From Amanita rubescens (Eukaryota; Basidiomycota; Agaricomycetes; Agaricales; Amanitaceae), in NCBI GenBank assembly GCA_015039365.1, contig WION01000175.1:1-64000 (forward strand): a DNA stretch of 64,000 nt, in the 5' to 3' direction. The number at the start of each line of letters is the position of its first letter. The stretch's first letter is position 1. The notes beneath the pieces were generated by a model, which saw only the letters and a list, made by a program, of their open reading frames with translations, did not search any database and was not told where the DNA came from. Positions 1 to 11,100 of this stretch are shown here, in pieces. The translations under genes and the position numbers were made by a program.

Positions 1-630
1 AGGCGCGTTAAGGATGACATACAGAATTGAACCGTCAATATTCCCTGGAGGAAGACGTTTAGAAGGTAGCCCGCAACCTGAGCTCCGTCCATATAATGAT
101 TAGTACGGTGAGGAAAGGCGAAGGGCTTGAACGCACATGGGCTATTCGTGAACTAGGGCAACGGTGCCATGGTAAGAGGGGGTTTCAAATGCAGGATTTA
201 GATAAGACATACGCGCTTTTCGCTATCCGCTGTGAAAAGTGGCATGAAATTGACATCTGACGAAAAGAACGTCAACACGTTACTCATTACTTATGAACGC
301 CACCGAATCGATCATAGTATTGCGTCCAAGCTAAGGATAATCCCCAATAGATCGTGACCCTGGGCTAGTCTAAGGCCCGTTCTTTTTGGGGAGGCGCTGA
401 CCCTGCAAGGGCAGCCTTGCCCGGGCAATATCAATTTTCATCTTCCGCTGTGTCTGTATAGTTTGTTACATAATACGTAAAGTCGGGTCGTGTATGTAGC
501 ATACAAGCAAAAATAAAGTAGTTTACGTAGCTTTATTGCACTGCGGTGTGAGCTGCTTATCTCACAATTTGACATACTGTATAAAACAGGTTACGACATA
601 ATTCAGGCAAGCAAAAAGTACGTCGCAGTA
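1..630. other. No recognisable gene
   Basis: I see no frame with convincing coding character on either strand. The stretch is moderately AT-rich toward 440-620 and ends at the tRNA gene. Confidence 0.5.
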
Positions 631-723
631 GCCCACCGCGAGGGTCGAACTCGCAGCCTTCAGATGACACTTCCGGATTGATCCGTAAGAGTCTGACGCT
701 CTATCCGATTGAGCTAGGCGGGC
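631..723 (-). tRNA. tRNA-Lys(CTT) with a 20-base intron
   Basis: On the minus strand the acceptor stem is GCCCGCC pairing with GGTGGGC, with one G-T pair. A D arm (TAGCTCAATCGGATAGAGC), the anticodon stem TCAGA/TCTGA and a T arm with GTTCGACCC follow. The loop reads CT-CTT-A, then a 20-base insert (CGGATCAATCCGGAAGTGTC), then A. This is the normal place for a nuclear tRNA intron, one base 3' of the anticodon. The base after the acceptor stem is T, the discriminator that, as I recall, yeast tRNA-Lys(CTT) also has. CCA is not encoded, as expected for a eukaryotic nuclear tRNA. Confidence 0.95.
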
Positions 724-1051
724 GACAGGCTTTAAAACTCCGAAACTTTACATCATTCGCGATACTGCAACTCGTTTGCGATGATCAACTTGTCCTGCTC
801 TGATTAAACTCGCTTGTACAGTCAGATTCCTCGTCAAAAAAGGCGGACGAAAGTTCTGTGAGAATCATCGTTGGCTCAAAGAGAGTTCGAGATGGCTTCC
901 AGTAACGTTCTAAATTGATCATGATGCGACAACCCTTGGACGAATCAGCGATAACGGCCGGAATCATTGCGCAGAACGCCTACCAAAGAGGCCGAAATAG
1001 AGATAAGCCAGCTATCAAAAAGTAAGCAAACATTGTATACCGAAGAACACT
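724..1051. other. Intergenic, no gene seen
   Basis: This lies between the tRNA and the downstream end of the minus-strand membrane-protein frame. Only a short 60-codon frame is present and it has no recognisable features. Confidence 0.5.
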
Positions 1052-1669
1052 CTAAACCCACAAGTAACTCATCACAGCGTACACGCTACTGTATATAACA
1101 GTTACCACTGCTATACATGTGATGACTGCATGATTACGCTCGTCATAAACACGGTGAAAAATTCTAGTATCCTCACATGAGGACGCCAGGAAAGCCAAGA
1201 TGCCATCACGCAACAGTAAAGTCATTATGGACGACCTCGTGCCCTGTTTCATGTCTTTACAGTGCTTGATGATGGTAAGAGCAACGATCACACTCTGAGA
1301 CACCAACGTAGCAATACTTACTCGATTATGAGTAATTGGCTTCTTAGGAACAAGAGGCACCCACCCTAAATATGGGAATGAGCCCGAAGGGGCTTCCACC
1401 TCAATCGCGTTCATCGCGTTTCTCATCTCGACCTTGCGCCAGATACAGATTGACATAGCCGCAAACTGGCCCACCAATAATAGCGCACATCCAAGTGCTA
1501 TATAAAGATTCTTGTTATAAAGGGCATAAACTATGATGAGGTCAGCCACTCGGTTGTTATTTAACGATAAAATCGACAAACTTCTCATCATCAACATTGA
1601 TTCCAGCACAGCAGAGATCACGAAGCAAGTAACGACTTGAGCGATCAAAAAACTGTATATCAAATCCAT
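1052..1669 (-). CDS. Small polytopic membrane protein, DUF6533-like C-terminal part
   Basis: A single open frame of about 205 residues reads from an ATG at 1669. It has about four hydrophobic segments: near residues 3-25, 55-75, 115-135 and 180-205. The order 'ALYNKN' before a membrane span, and a later 'LLLRDGILAF' preceding the last spans, resembles the C-terminal half of the basidiomycete DUF6533 integral membrane family, from memory. The usual N-terminal part with the first helix and DYxxT-type motif is not visible in frame upstream, so this is either a shortened member, the last exon of a longer gene, or a relic. Nothing in the neighbourhood suggests a pathway. Family resemblance is moderate and function is unknown. 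Confidence 0.45.
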   Translation of the reverse strand: MDLIYSFLIAQVVTCFVISAVLESMLMMRSLSILSLNNNRVADLIIVYALYNKNLYIALGCALLLVGQFAAMSICIWRKVEMRNAMNAIEVEAPSGSFPYLGWVPLVPKKPITHNRVSIATLVSQSVIVALTIIKHCKDMKQGTRSSIMTLLLRDGILAFLASSCEDTRIFHRVYDERNHAVITCIAVVTVIYSSVYAVMSYLWV

Positions 1670-2764
1670 CAATTCTGGTGATTCATTATCGTTAAAGGAC
1701 GTTATTCTGCGCTCGATGGCGAAATTTATACTAGGGATTGGAGCGAGCGGTCAGAATCGATCCCGTCAACAACTTGAAGCGGATCTGCCCACAGTTGCAC
1801 GGCGATAGTGAAGTACCGCAAAAACAAGAACTTCCATTTAACCCAAGATCGCTTCGATTTCCTATAGTCACGATGAGGTGATTATTGAGTCAAGCATTAT
1901 GACGACGTACGGCCATATGATTTCAATCTCATCATCTAGTGTCAGGAAGAAATCATAGATAGTGAATACGAACGAGGCAGCTGAGTCAACTCATGGGTCC
2001 AGATCGCAGCGGAAAATGGAAAGACGAGACGAACCGCAGCTTGCTCTAACCGCCGCCAGATCGTGGGGATTTGGTAACATTTCCATTTGTCGAGCGAATT
2101 TACAGCCCGTTTCAAGGACTTATTTTATCCGTCGACTAACGATCCACCGCTTGGAAAGAATAACAGTGAGTGCTAGTTGAGTGCGATTACTTCGGTACTT
2201 ATAACAGTGGAGTCAGTTGAGTGCGATTACTTCGGTACTTATAATAGTGGAGTCAGTCGTCATGTAAGCATTTACCCCGCTGTGCTTATCATGACAAGGA
2301 GATGGGTAAAAGAAGATATTATTTATCTTGCCAAGTCCACGCAAGAATGGCAAATGTGACCATGACGTAGGGGCCAAGGAAGGAATGACCTTTTTTTTTG
2401 GGTCTGGGCTGCGGCGATCATGACAACCTAGGCACACTGGCATGGCGTCCTTGGCATGCTTTCACACCTTATGACAGCTGCAGGTACCGAGCCACACTTG
2501 TGCCACCCTAGACTAGCACATGTTGCTCCCAAATCGCAATTCAATGGCTGAATGTGATTGTACTCCTCGACAAAGGTAAAGCGTCCGCGTGGACACCAAA
2601 AAGGTATATCCTGCTCTAAGCGGATTTCAAAAGATTATTTTCATACAGTAAGTACAGACGTTAAATATTGTACTCTCCGTTTACGTTAAATATACCCTGC
2701 GAGAAAGGAGGAAATTAGTAGTGAAGAAATGCATATACATATACACGATCTATTAATGTCCGCC
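1670..2764. other. Intergenic, holds a 40-bp tandem duplication
   Basis: This is about 1.1 kb between two minus-strand genes. It contains the tandem repeat at 2177-2256 and short overlapping frames on both strands without recognisable similarity. Confidence 0.5.
2177..2256. repeat. Two tandem 40-bp units, one mismatch
   Basis: The unit beginning TTGAGTGCGATTACTTCGGT runs from 2177 to 2216 and again from 2217 to 2256. The copies differ at one position (AACAGT versus AATAGT). Such near-identity indicates a recent slippage or unequal-crossover event. Confidence 0.95.
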
Positions 2765-5700
2765 TCAGCAGCTCTGCTGCATGGCGTTACTGCTTTCCAT
2801 GATACCACAGTCGTGGACGAACGTCATCCACCGTGCGTCCATGCCACCTTCTGACGACACCCCGAGCTCAACCATCGCAGAAGGGCTTCCAGAACTGAAC
2901 CCGTATCCGTTTATATAACCTGTATCATGGGGCGTTCCAAATATATCGAACGTGTTAGCGCTAGCAGGTATTTGAACAGAGGAAGGAAGATGAACTCCCA
3001 ACCGCGTCTGCTGACCCATCCCTGCAGGCGTAGCAAAGGCACCTGCATGGGGAGAGGCATGGACAGAGTCTGGAAACGATGTTTCCATACGTTGCATCTG
3101 GTCGGGGCTCTGGAACGGCGAAGACCCCGTAGAAGATAGCCAATCGAAATAATGCGTATCCGAAAGTGGGAGGGGAACTGGCTCTACTTTGCCATGCCAA
3201 GCGGTTGCATCGCTTCCATCGACCATCGGGCTATCGCTTGAAAATGAATTGCTTCTACTGCCACCGGGAGTCAAGAGGCTACCTGTGGACGGAGTTGACG
3301 AAGGCGGATGACGCATAATTCAGTGATGTTCCAACCCCGGTCTTTCTATCACTCGGTGTTCCGTATAATGCCGTGCCTTCCGCAGTTTTCGGCACCGATT
3401 GTGGTACATTCACTTGCATCTGGGTCCCATTGTTGCACTGAATCGTTGCAGCTTGGCGAGGGGGAGAATGGAAAGTTGCCCCTTGCAAATACTGCAGTAA
3501 CATGGGATGAACTTCCTGGTAAGGCGATCCTGGTTTGGTATCCAGAGGAGAACGTGTCGTAGGCGAGGGTGAACCCGTTGAACCCGAGTCGCGTGAAGAG
3601 GGAGAATCACCACTGCTGACAGAAGACGATGACTTGTGCGATTTGCTCTTCCGGGATACCACGCGTTTCTGGCCACCAAAAATAGCCAGTTCATCATCCA
3701 ACTCGTCGCCTGGTCGATTGAACGAGTAAGTCCCCATGGGCTGTGGCACCCCATTGTATTGACTTGAAGCTCGCGTTGCCTTCTCTTTTAGCTTTAGTAA
3801 GACATTCTGTGGGAAAGGTCGTTAAGGAAGGTAGTATATGTATGAAACAAACCATACCAGGGCAGTACGTGCGCGGGAAGATTGTTTCGCTGTCTGTTCA
3901 AACAATTCTATAGCCATCTGAAGTTCGTAAAAGGCCCTGGGGGCAAATGTGGAACTCGGTGATCGCGTCACAATAGTACCGAACGATAATCTGTCAGAGT
4001 ATTAGATGGCCGATCAACGTGATATGATCAAACTTACCGCAGCGGAGAACGTATGATATAATAAGAACCATATCCTCATCCCAATTTCCGCACAGCGCTC
4101 AAAGTTTTCCTTGGTATACTTTATGACGAGCGAGGAAGATCTATAGGCTGTTAAGAAAGACTGGGGAAAATGGACTAAGTAGGGGATTGCAGGGTGATCG
4201 AGCATAGCTTGAGCGAAAAAGCTTCGATGAAGATATAGTAGTGCTACCCCGAAATCAGTCCCTTGCTTGATGTGGACTACGTGACACTTACGAACTGTCC
4301 GGTGTTGCGTAGCATACGCCGCTTTTAGGCTTGCAGAGCTCGACCGATTGGCATCACGGGGGTTTGTCAAACTTGACGGAATGAGAGCCTCTCGAACCTT
4401 ACGGTCCAAATTTAAAACTGCAGCATAGCTGTTGGGTTTGGCAGTCAACGTTGTCTCTATAATCGGCATGAACACTTCACGGGCAAAGACGTGCTTCATC
4501 CGCCAGACTGGTCGAGAGTTTAAGTTTTGAGCCCTTGAAGGAAAAGCGGAACTTACATCCATATTCGATATTCCCGTCATTGTTTAGAGTCGCTTCGTCA
4601 TCATTAGGGTATTCGCAATCCACGTAAGAGAAATGTATTGATGGTGGACGGCCTAGGGCGAGACTCTGCGAAATCGTTAGATAGAATCATCGAGGACCCT
4701 CAAAAACAGTATCGTACATGAGAAACGTCGGCAGCCGTGACCTCCCAAAATACGTTTCTCCGCTTTTCCACCATGAGCGACCCCAGGTTCCATCTCGCGC
4801 TGTCACGATCTGTATATGCTCGTGTCGGTGATTATGCGTTTCAAGCCTGATTCGGAATAGACTCACGTAAACCAATCTGGAAAAGTAAAAATCAATAAAC
4901 AATAATTATTGCGGGAGAAGGCTTAACGTACACTTTGTGCCAATTTCGCTGCGAGGCTCATGAGACACCACTTTGAAGAGCGTTAACGGCATCCCTTCTG
5001 GAACTGGAAAATGGCTTACCTGCACTGTCCCTTGAGTACTTCTTGCCCGCTAAGGTATGATATGTGGCCATTAGTCCTATTGACTGCACCGTTTCAATCG
5101 ACGGTGAATCGTACACTGCCTTGGCCGAAAGCGCCGCCCTACCCAGATCATAATACCGCTCAGCCTCCGCATTATAAGGAGGTAGATTGACATCAAACAA
5201 TGCACCCAGCGCGAACATGAAGTAACACATGGCGAGCGCATGGCAGTTGCCATGATCTGGTTCCATGTTGACCCCGTTCTCGACATTTTCTGAGTGCGGC
5301 GATGATTCAGCGGCAGCGTTGAAGTTGATCCTCGTCCGAACACGTTGGCTCGCAACGTTATACACGCTCGGAAGTACGCTATTGACAAACTCTTCTCGTT
5401 TTATAGGTCTGAAGAAGAAGGCGCCATGGTCGAAATAAGATTGAGCAAGATTCCATGCGCGGTCATTTGATGGAAGATGGTGCTCGAGCAATTCGAGCGA
5501 GTGGCATTTGGATTGGTGTTTCCGAGTGAAAGGGAACAGATTTGAGAGGCTTTCCAGTTCTGTTGGTAGAGATTCACGAGCGTTGTCTTCGTCTTCGCTA
5601 GATGAACCAGATTCTTCACCGACCTAACGAAAATATAATCGTCGATACCACATAACGACATTAAATGACGTACCATCAATGTCTGACAATGCCACAATTC

Positions 5701-6435
5701 AACATAGATCGACAAGCAGGAATAAGGGGACATACCATCGACCCTGCTGATCGCCCAAAGTATGTACCCGTTCCAGACTCATTAAGCGTCAGGGTCCCAA
5801 TTGCGTCTATTGTTTGCAACGTCTTCTGTTCCTCTTCTTCTTGCGCCTTCCTCGACCGCGGTAAAGACTCTGAGCCAAACTTAATTTTGAGCAATTCATC
5901 AGAAAGCAAAGGATGTCGGTCGTCTGATGCGGTGGATTGGAAAATGGCGAGAGCATCCTCGAGCTGACGGATCCGGTGACTCATTTCGGCAATCTTGGAA
6001 TGGAGTTGCTCAGTGTCGGCAAGTATAAACCTTGAAAAACACGTCAGAGGACCCTACGAGAAGGCGAGGGTACACACCGTGTCCCTTGTCCAGCGGACAG
6101 AATACCTGTTAGGCCCAATCATAATATTAACACCAAATCCAACAAAAAAACAATCATGGGCGCACGCACCGCAAGGACAGATACTCTCACATCCTCGTCT
6201 GCAACATGACCCACATGGTACTTTCTTGTCACACCGTAGCTTAAGTCGTCTACACTCGGCACAAGAAAGCTCGCCTATACAGCAGACAACGTGGATCAGT
6301 CCGTCACTAGTACATGGCTGATCGTTCGACAAGCTTACCCCGAATGCGTTTCATCTCAATTTCCTTCATCTCCTCTTCTGTCATTTTCCGCTGTGTCCTG
6401 CGAGTGGGAATCGTTCTAGTTGTGTCGACGGGCAT
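2765..6435 (-). CDS. Zn(II)2Cys6 fungal-specific transcription factor, 15 exons
   Basis: I read 15 exons: 6339-6435, 6170-6274, 6078-6105, 5736-6030, 5674-5682, 5020-5623, 4932-4970, 4867-4876, 4718-4809, 4557-4665, 4292-4507, 4038-4243, 3858-3990, 3353-3806 and 2765-3282. They give about 970 residues. A basic start is followed by a binuclear zinc cluster with CAECRRLKLRC and PCGSC at residues 37-61. The linker has the family phrase FILADTEQLH, and a coiled segment ends in a Fungal_trans regulatory domain (KLAQSIGLHRDSARW; LYLHRSFFAQ). The tail is Ser/Pro/Thr-rich. These proteins bind CGG-containing sites as nuclear regulators; the target is unknown. Exons 5 and 8 are microexons of 9 and 10 bases. 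The junctions 5020/4970 and 4038/3990 are each one base out of phase in the frame that preserves the conserved sequence. Intronic GT-AG choices that restore frame would delete conserved residues. Confidence 0.85.
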
Positions 6436-8177
6436 GTTTAGGGCTGAGGAAGAACTGGGAGGAGAATGGCAGGTGAGAGAGCGCTTTGCATCCGAAGGAG
6501 GGTAAGTAGGGGAGGAGTCGTGTATATAAGAGAAACGGATGGAGATCCTGCCATATATTGGTCATATGGGGATGCCCAATCTTCTCAAGATGTCACCACG
6601 CAGCCTACTGAGCCAGGTACCGCGTACCCTCTTCGACCCAAATTCATTTCATACCAACCATCATTCATAGCCGGCCCGTCACGCTTCTAGAACCAGTTCG
6701 GCCATATGTGTTTCCACGACAGCCCAATTAGCCATTTTAAACGCTATCATTTCCTGGACGTTGCGATCCTGCACTGTGTTATGCAATGGTCTGCGTGTGA
6801 CCCCAAGTTAAAGTGTTACTCTTCCTCGATGCATATCCAGCCAAGCAATCAGCTAATGGAGCGAATAGAACCGCTCACCGGTTCGCCAGGCCCGTTAAGT
6901 CATTTCGTTTCAGCATTAGCTCAAACCCAGGGTATAAGCGAATAACGTCACAATGCCCGCAAAACTAGCACTTGTCAAGGAAATAATTAACCCTGAACCT
7001 TGCTTGAATTGGATCATTTCACCGCTTTCCTTCCCACGATGTAAATCTACACCCAGCGCATTCTTCTCTCGCCTTGAGCCCGTTTCATCCTTTTGAAATC
7101 TACCCAGGCGATGTTCTGAATAGGCGCTATATTCCAGATTTAACGCCACAAAATCCAAGGCACTCCTCTTGCACCCGCCCAAGGGACCATCTCCGTTATC
7201 TGATACTGGTATCCTCCTTTATACGGCAACCAGTTCCTAGCGCTAACCGTACCTCCACTGAAGCAGGGGCGGGCGGGCATACACGGTTAGACGCTAAAGC
7301 GCAGAGCACAGAACAATCTAGCAAACAATGTACAACATTCGACGCAACCGCTCATGATCGGCGTCACAAGCGGTTCCTTAAATACTCTTAACACGCAAAG
7401 GAACCCTATTTATCCTAGTCTACTCGCCAAGCGAGACAGCTCAGCGGAATCCGCGGACTCTCGCTTACTCCATCGACATGACCCTCCCTCGTGCTATCAA
7501 CCTACCCTTTATAGGGATACTGGTCCCTACAAGATCAATTATGCCTGTCAAAGCCAGCATCTACCATCTTCAGGCTTGAAGGTACGATATTCTAACCTAT
7601 CATTTCCTCTATCCGCCGCTTATTTTATCATGTTATTTTAGCGTTATCGTCCTGAACGGTGACGGTATGTGGCCATTCTACAAGCGATGACAAGTAAACG
7701 AATATACGGCGGCCAATCGTAATGTTACGATTGGGAAACCTTTGAAACAACCGCCGCTTAGATTTCATTCACTTCTAGCTTCTTTTAGTTGCTAACCACG
7801 TGCGGTGCGCTCTTACAGCATGTTCTGTCTTCGCTTCCATTACCACAAATAGAGTTGATATTCATTTCGTTTGTGAACTCAATTGCTACAATTTAAACAT
7901 GCTTCCAGTACAACGCCACATTGGACAAACACGAATCGAGACCCGGAACAACTCTCGAACCAAGGCAATGCACGCTCATTTAATGTTGGTCACTCGACCA
8001 TATGCAGACCCAATTCAAACAACATCGTGGAGTCACTGCTGAATTCAGACCGCTAGCGATCACGCACATATCGTTTATAATGAATTTCCATTCATATCCA
8101 CAGAACAAACATCGCTAGGCGCTGAACGGCTGAACTGGTTGAAGAACGACATTCTACTAAAAGAAGACACCACTTCT
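6436..8177. promoter_or_regulatory. Intergenic region upstream of the transcription factor
   Basis: About 1.7 kb separates the start of the transcription factor from the 3' end of the coiled-coil gene; both are on the minus strand. It should contain the regulator's promoter. No coding frame in it looks real. Pyrimidine-rich stretches are present near 6340-6420 and 7580-7640, but I cannot assign a specific site. Confidence 0.4.
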
Positions 8178-11100
8178 TCATCTTTGCTTCTTCTGTCTAG
8201 CATTGGTAGCGGGCTGCAATCACGTCAGTCAAGACGGGGCATAGATTACGATATCCCACCTTTCTGGACGGTTTAGGTGACTTGGCCGCTTGACGGGTGA
8301 CGTCCGCAATGTCGGAACCCCGCTTATTCACGGTTCAAGCGCCACGACTGCAAACGTGACTAAACTTACCAAACGTCTGATCGGTCTGCCCACATTGGTG
8401 GGAGCAGGAGAGGCCGCTCTTCCGCGCTTGTTTGTTCCTTGGACTACAGGGGGAGGAGGGCTGGGCGACAGACGAGACAACTGTGCGAGCGGAATGTCGT
8501 CATCACCAGAGTCTAGCCGGGATAATTCAGAGAACGTTGGTGATTGTTTTACATTGTCGCTATCAGGCTTGCTATAAATGAGATTAATCATCTTCGTCTC
8601 AGCAATCGTTCTTCCAGCGAGAGAAGTTTCATCATGCGGCGTCATCGGTGCCGAAGTGCATGTGATTTGCATTGGGTCGACTGTAGGAATCTGCATACCA
8701 ACCTATAAACGATCGAAATCAGACATTAGCGTCGAAGTTACCGGGTTGAGACCCTCTTGAGGACTGGATGACATCCACAAATTGAGGTTGACTAGGGATT
8801 TCATTTCCGGTCGGATCTCGCCCCGTTCTCGTAACAAGCGAGCGACAGTCGATTCTAGGGTCTTTATTCTTTCTTGGAGCGTATTGATCATCGCTTCTCG
8901 CTAAAGCGAAGAGGTTGGTAATCAGTAGCAAAGCAGGATTAAACCCAGCGTACCCGCTTAAGCTCATTCGTTTGCTCGAGGTGGGCATTTTCGTGAGCGG
9001 ATTGTGTTATCGAGGAGATAAGATGGACGAAACTCTTTTCTTGGTCAGACTGGCCCTGTTTGAGACTTTCGACCAATATCAAAAAAAGAAAATCAGGCAC
9101 AGACCAAGTCGCCGTTGTTATAGCGCTCCCTGAGTGTTTTGCTCCTTGTCGTCAGGAAATGATTGGCCTCTTTGAGATTCACTATTTGCGTCTCCATCGT
9201 GCTTATCTTATCTAGCAACGCGAGTCTTTCTTTTTCTCCCAGCTCAGATTGCTCCCTAGCAGACTCGGCCTTTTCAATCGCGTTTTGCATTTTGAATTGA
9301 GTATTTCGGAGGTCCTGCTCTACCGATTCAACCTTGGTTTGGCTTTCTTTTTCCCTACGAAGACAGTCTTCAAGCTCTTCCTTGGCCGCCTCTGCTTGAA
9401 GCTTAGCCTGCGCAGCAGCATTCTCGGCGACTTCTGCACGTCTTTGCTGGGCCTCCAGAAGTTTCTCACTTGCAGATTCCTGCCTAGACAAGCGTTCATC
9501 CAGCAGCGTTCGTTGTTCAACCGCGTCTTGTCTCGCTTGATTCAGGCACTCTTGAAGCCCTGCGCGCTGTTCTTGCACGATCGCTATCTCTGCTTTTAGC
9601 TTCTCTTTCACAGACTCAAGTTGTCCCTTGAGAAGGGCGGGTCATGGATACGAAACGCGGAATTCGTCAGTTCGTGGGAGCGACTTACTGCATGTTCACT
9701 CTCGACTCGAATGATACGTTCCTTCCGAGTATAATAACATAAAGCTCGCCCAGTCAATGATCTTAACACGGACCTGTAATACCTCCAGTTGTTCTCTCGT
9801 CATCTGCAGAGCCACCTTTTGGGCGTCAAGCCGTTCTTGAAACACCTATGCCATAACGTCACACGACCACATGCGCGAACCAGAGTCTATAACGTACACC
9901 AGTCCGATTTTCTGATTCCGCTAACCTGTCAAGGGGAATTTAGTCGCATCAATTCGCATCAATAAGCTCGATCCTTGCATTCGTTCCTTCTCTACAAGCT
10001 TTCTTGTTAACATTGCGACATCTTTCTTGAGATCTTCACGCTTCTCTCGCTCTGCGGAGAGGAGTGCTTGATCCTTCGCCGAGGTCGCAGACCGTACCTG
10101 TGCCAGATCAGAGTATGAAGAAGCGGTCAAAGTCCACTTACACCTAGGTCCTCAGTTAGGGCATCGCAACGTTCTTGTAAGTCCTAAATTGCTGTGTAAA
10201 TTGCTGGCATGCTGCCGTAAATCATCATATATTACCTTCAGGTCTTTGACAGTCCGAGTAAGGCTTTCAGAATCATCAGTTCGCAATTAACAACAAAGGA
10301 CCAAAACCTACGTTAAATCCTTCTCAGCCAACAACCCCTTTACCGTTCTTAGCTCATTTGCTGTATCTTGATGTGTTTCAACTTGATGCTGTAATGCGGC
10401 CATTTCCAAACGGAGTTTGTTCGCGGTATCCTAAGGCCAAAAACGTCAAAACCCCGGACACCATGCGCCCTACGACTCTCACGCTCTGGTCACGCTCAGC
10501 TGTTTGCAGTCGTTCCTGATCAACCCGGGTCAGCGAAGGAAAAGAAGTCCTAACAACGCCAACTGTACCTGGAAATCACCACATTGTTCTTTTGCGAGCC
10601 GTAGCGTAGCACCCTGCGCCTCAAATCGTTCTTCCAGGACCTTCAAAGTGATCAACCAGCACCACAAAGATACTGCACATGACGCACATTGAATTGCACA
10701 CTTTTCTGTTTCAATCTAAGCGTTTATAGTCAGTAGTCACTGGTATTGGAGCACGGTGTCAATAATAAAAAAACGAACAGCGTTTCCTTTTCCGCAATTT
10801 CCTGCCTTGCTTTCTTGAGGCTAGTTTCGACGACGTTATACTCAGCACTCTTGGCCGATATGCCGCACTTTAACTCCGTTATCGAAGCCTGGAGTACTTT
10901 GAACGCTTCCTCCCGTTCGTTTTCAGCACGGAGTTTGATTATTTCGGTGTTCGCCTCCGCTTGGCTTAAAGCATCTCGAGATTCAGAAAGCATTTCCTGC
11001 AACTGCAAAACTCTGATATCCTTCAGTTTTATTCGGCGTAAAATGATTGACTACATACCGCGCTAGCAATGACGCGTTTTCGTTTTCTCTCTTTTCCTCG

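Noticed and set aside
9073..9104. Apparent frame break in the coiled-coil gene after NNGDL
   Set aside because: Using the downstream acceptor (AAACAG before GGCCAG) gives a 49-base intron and restores frame, so no break is needed.
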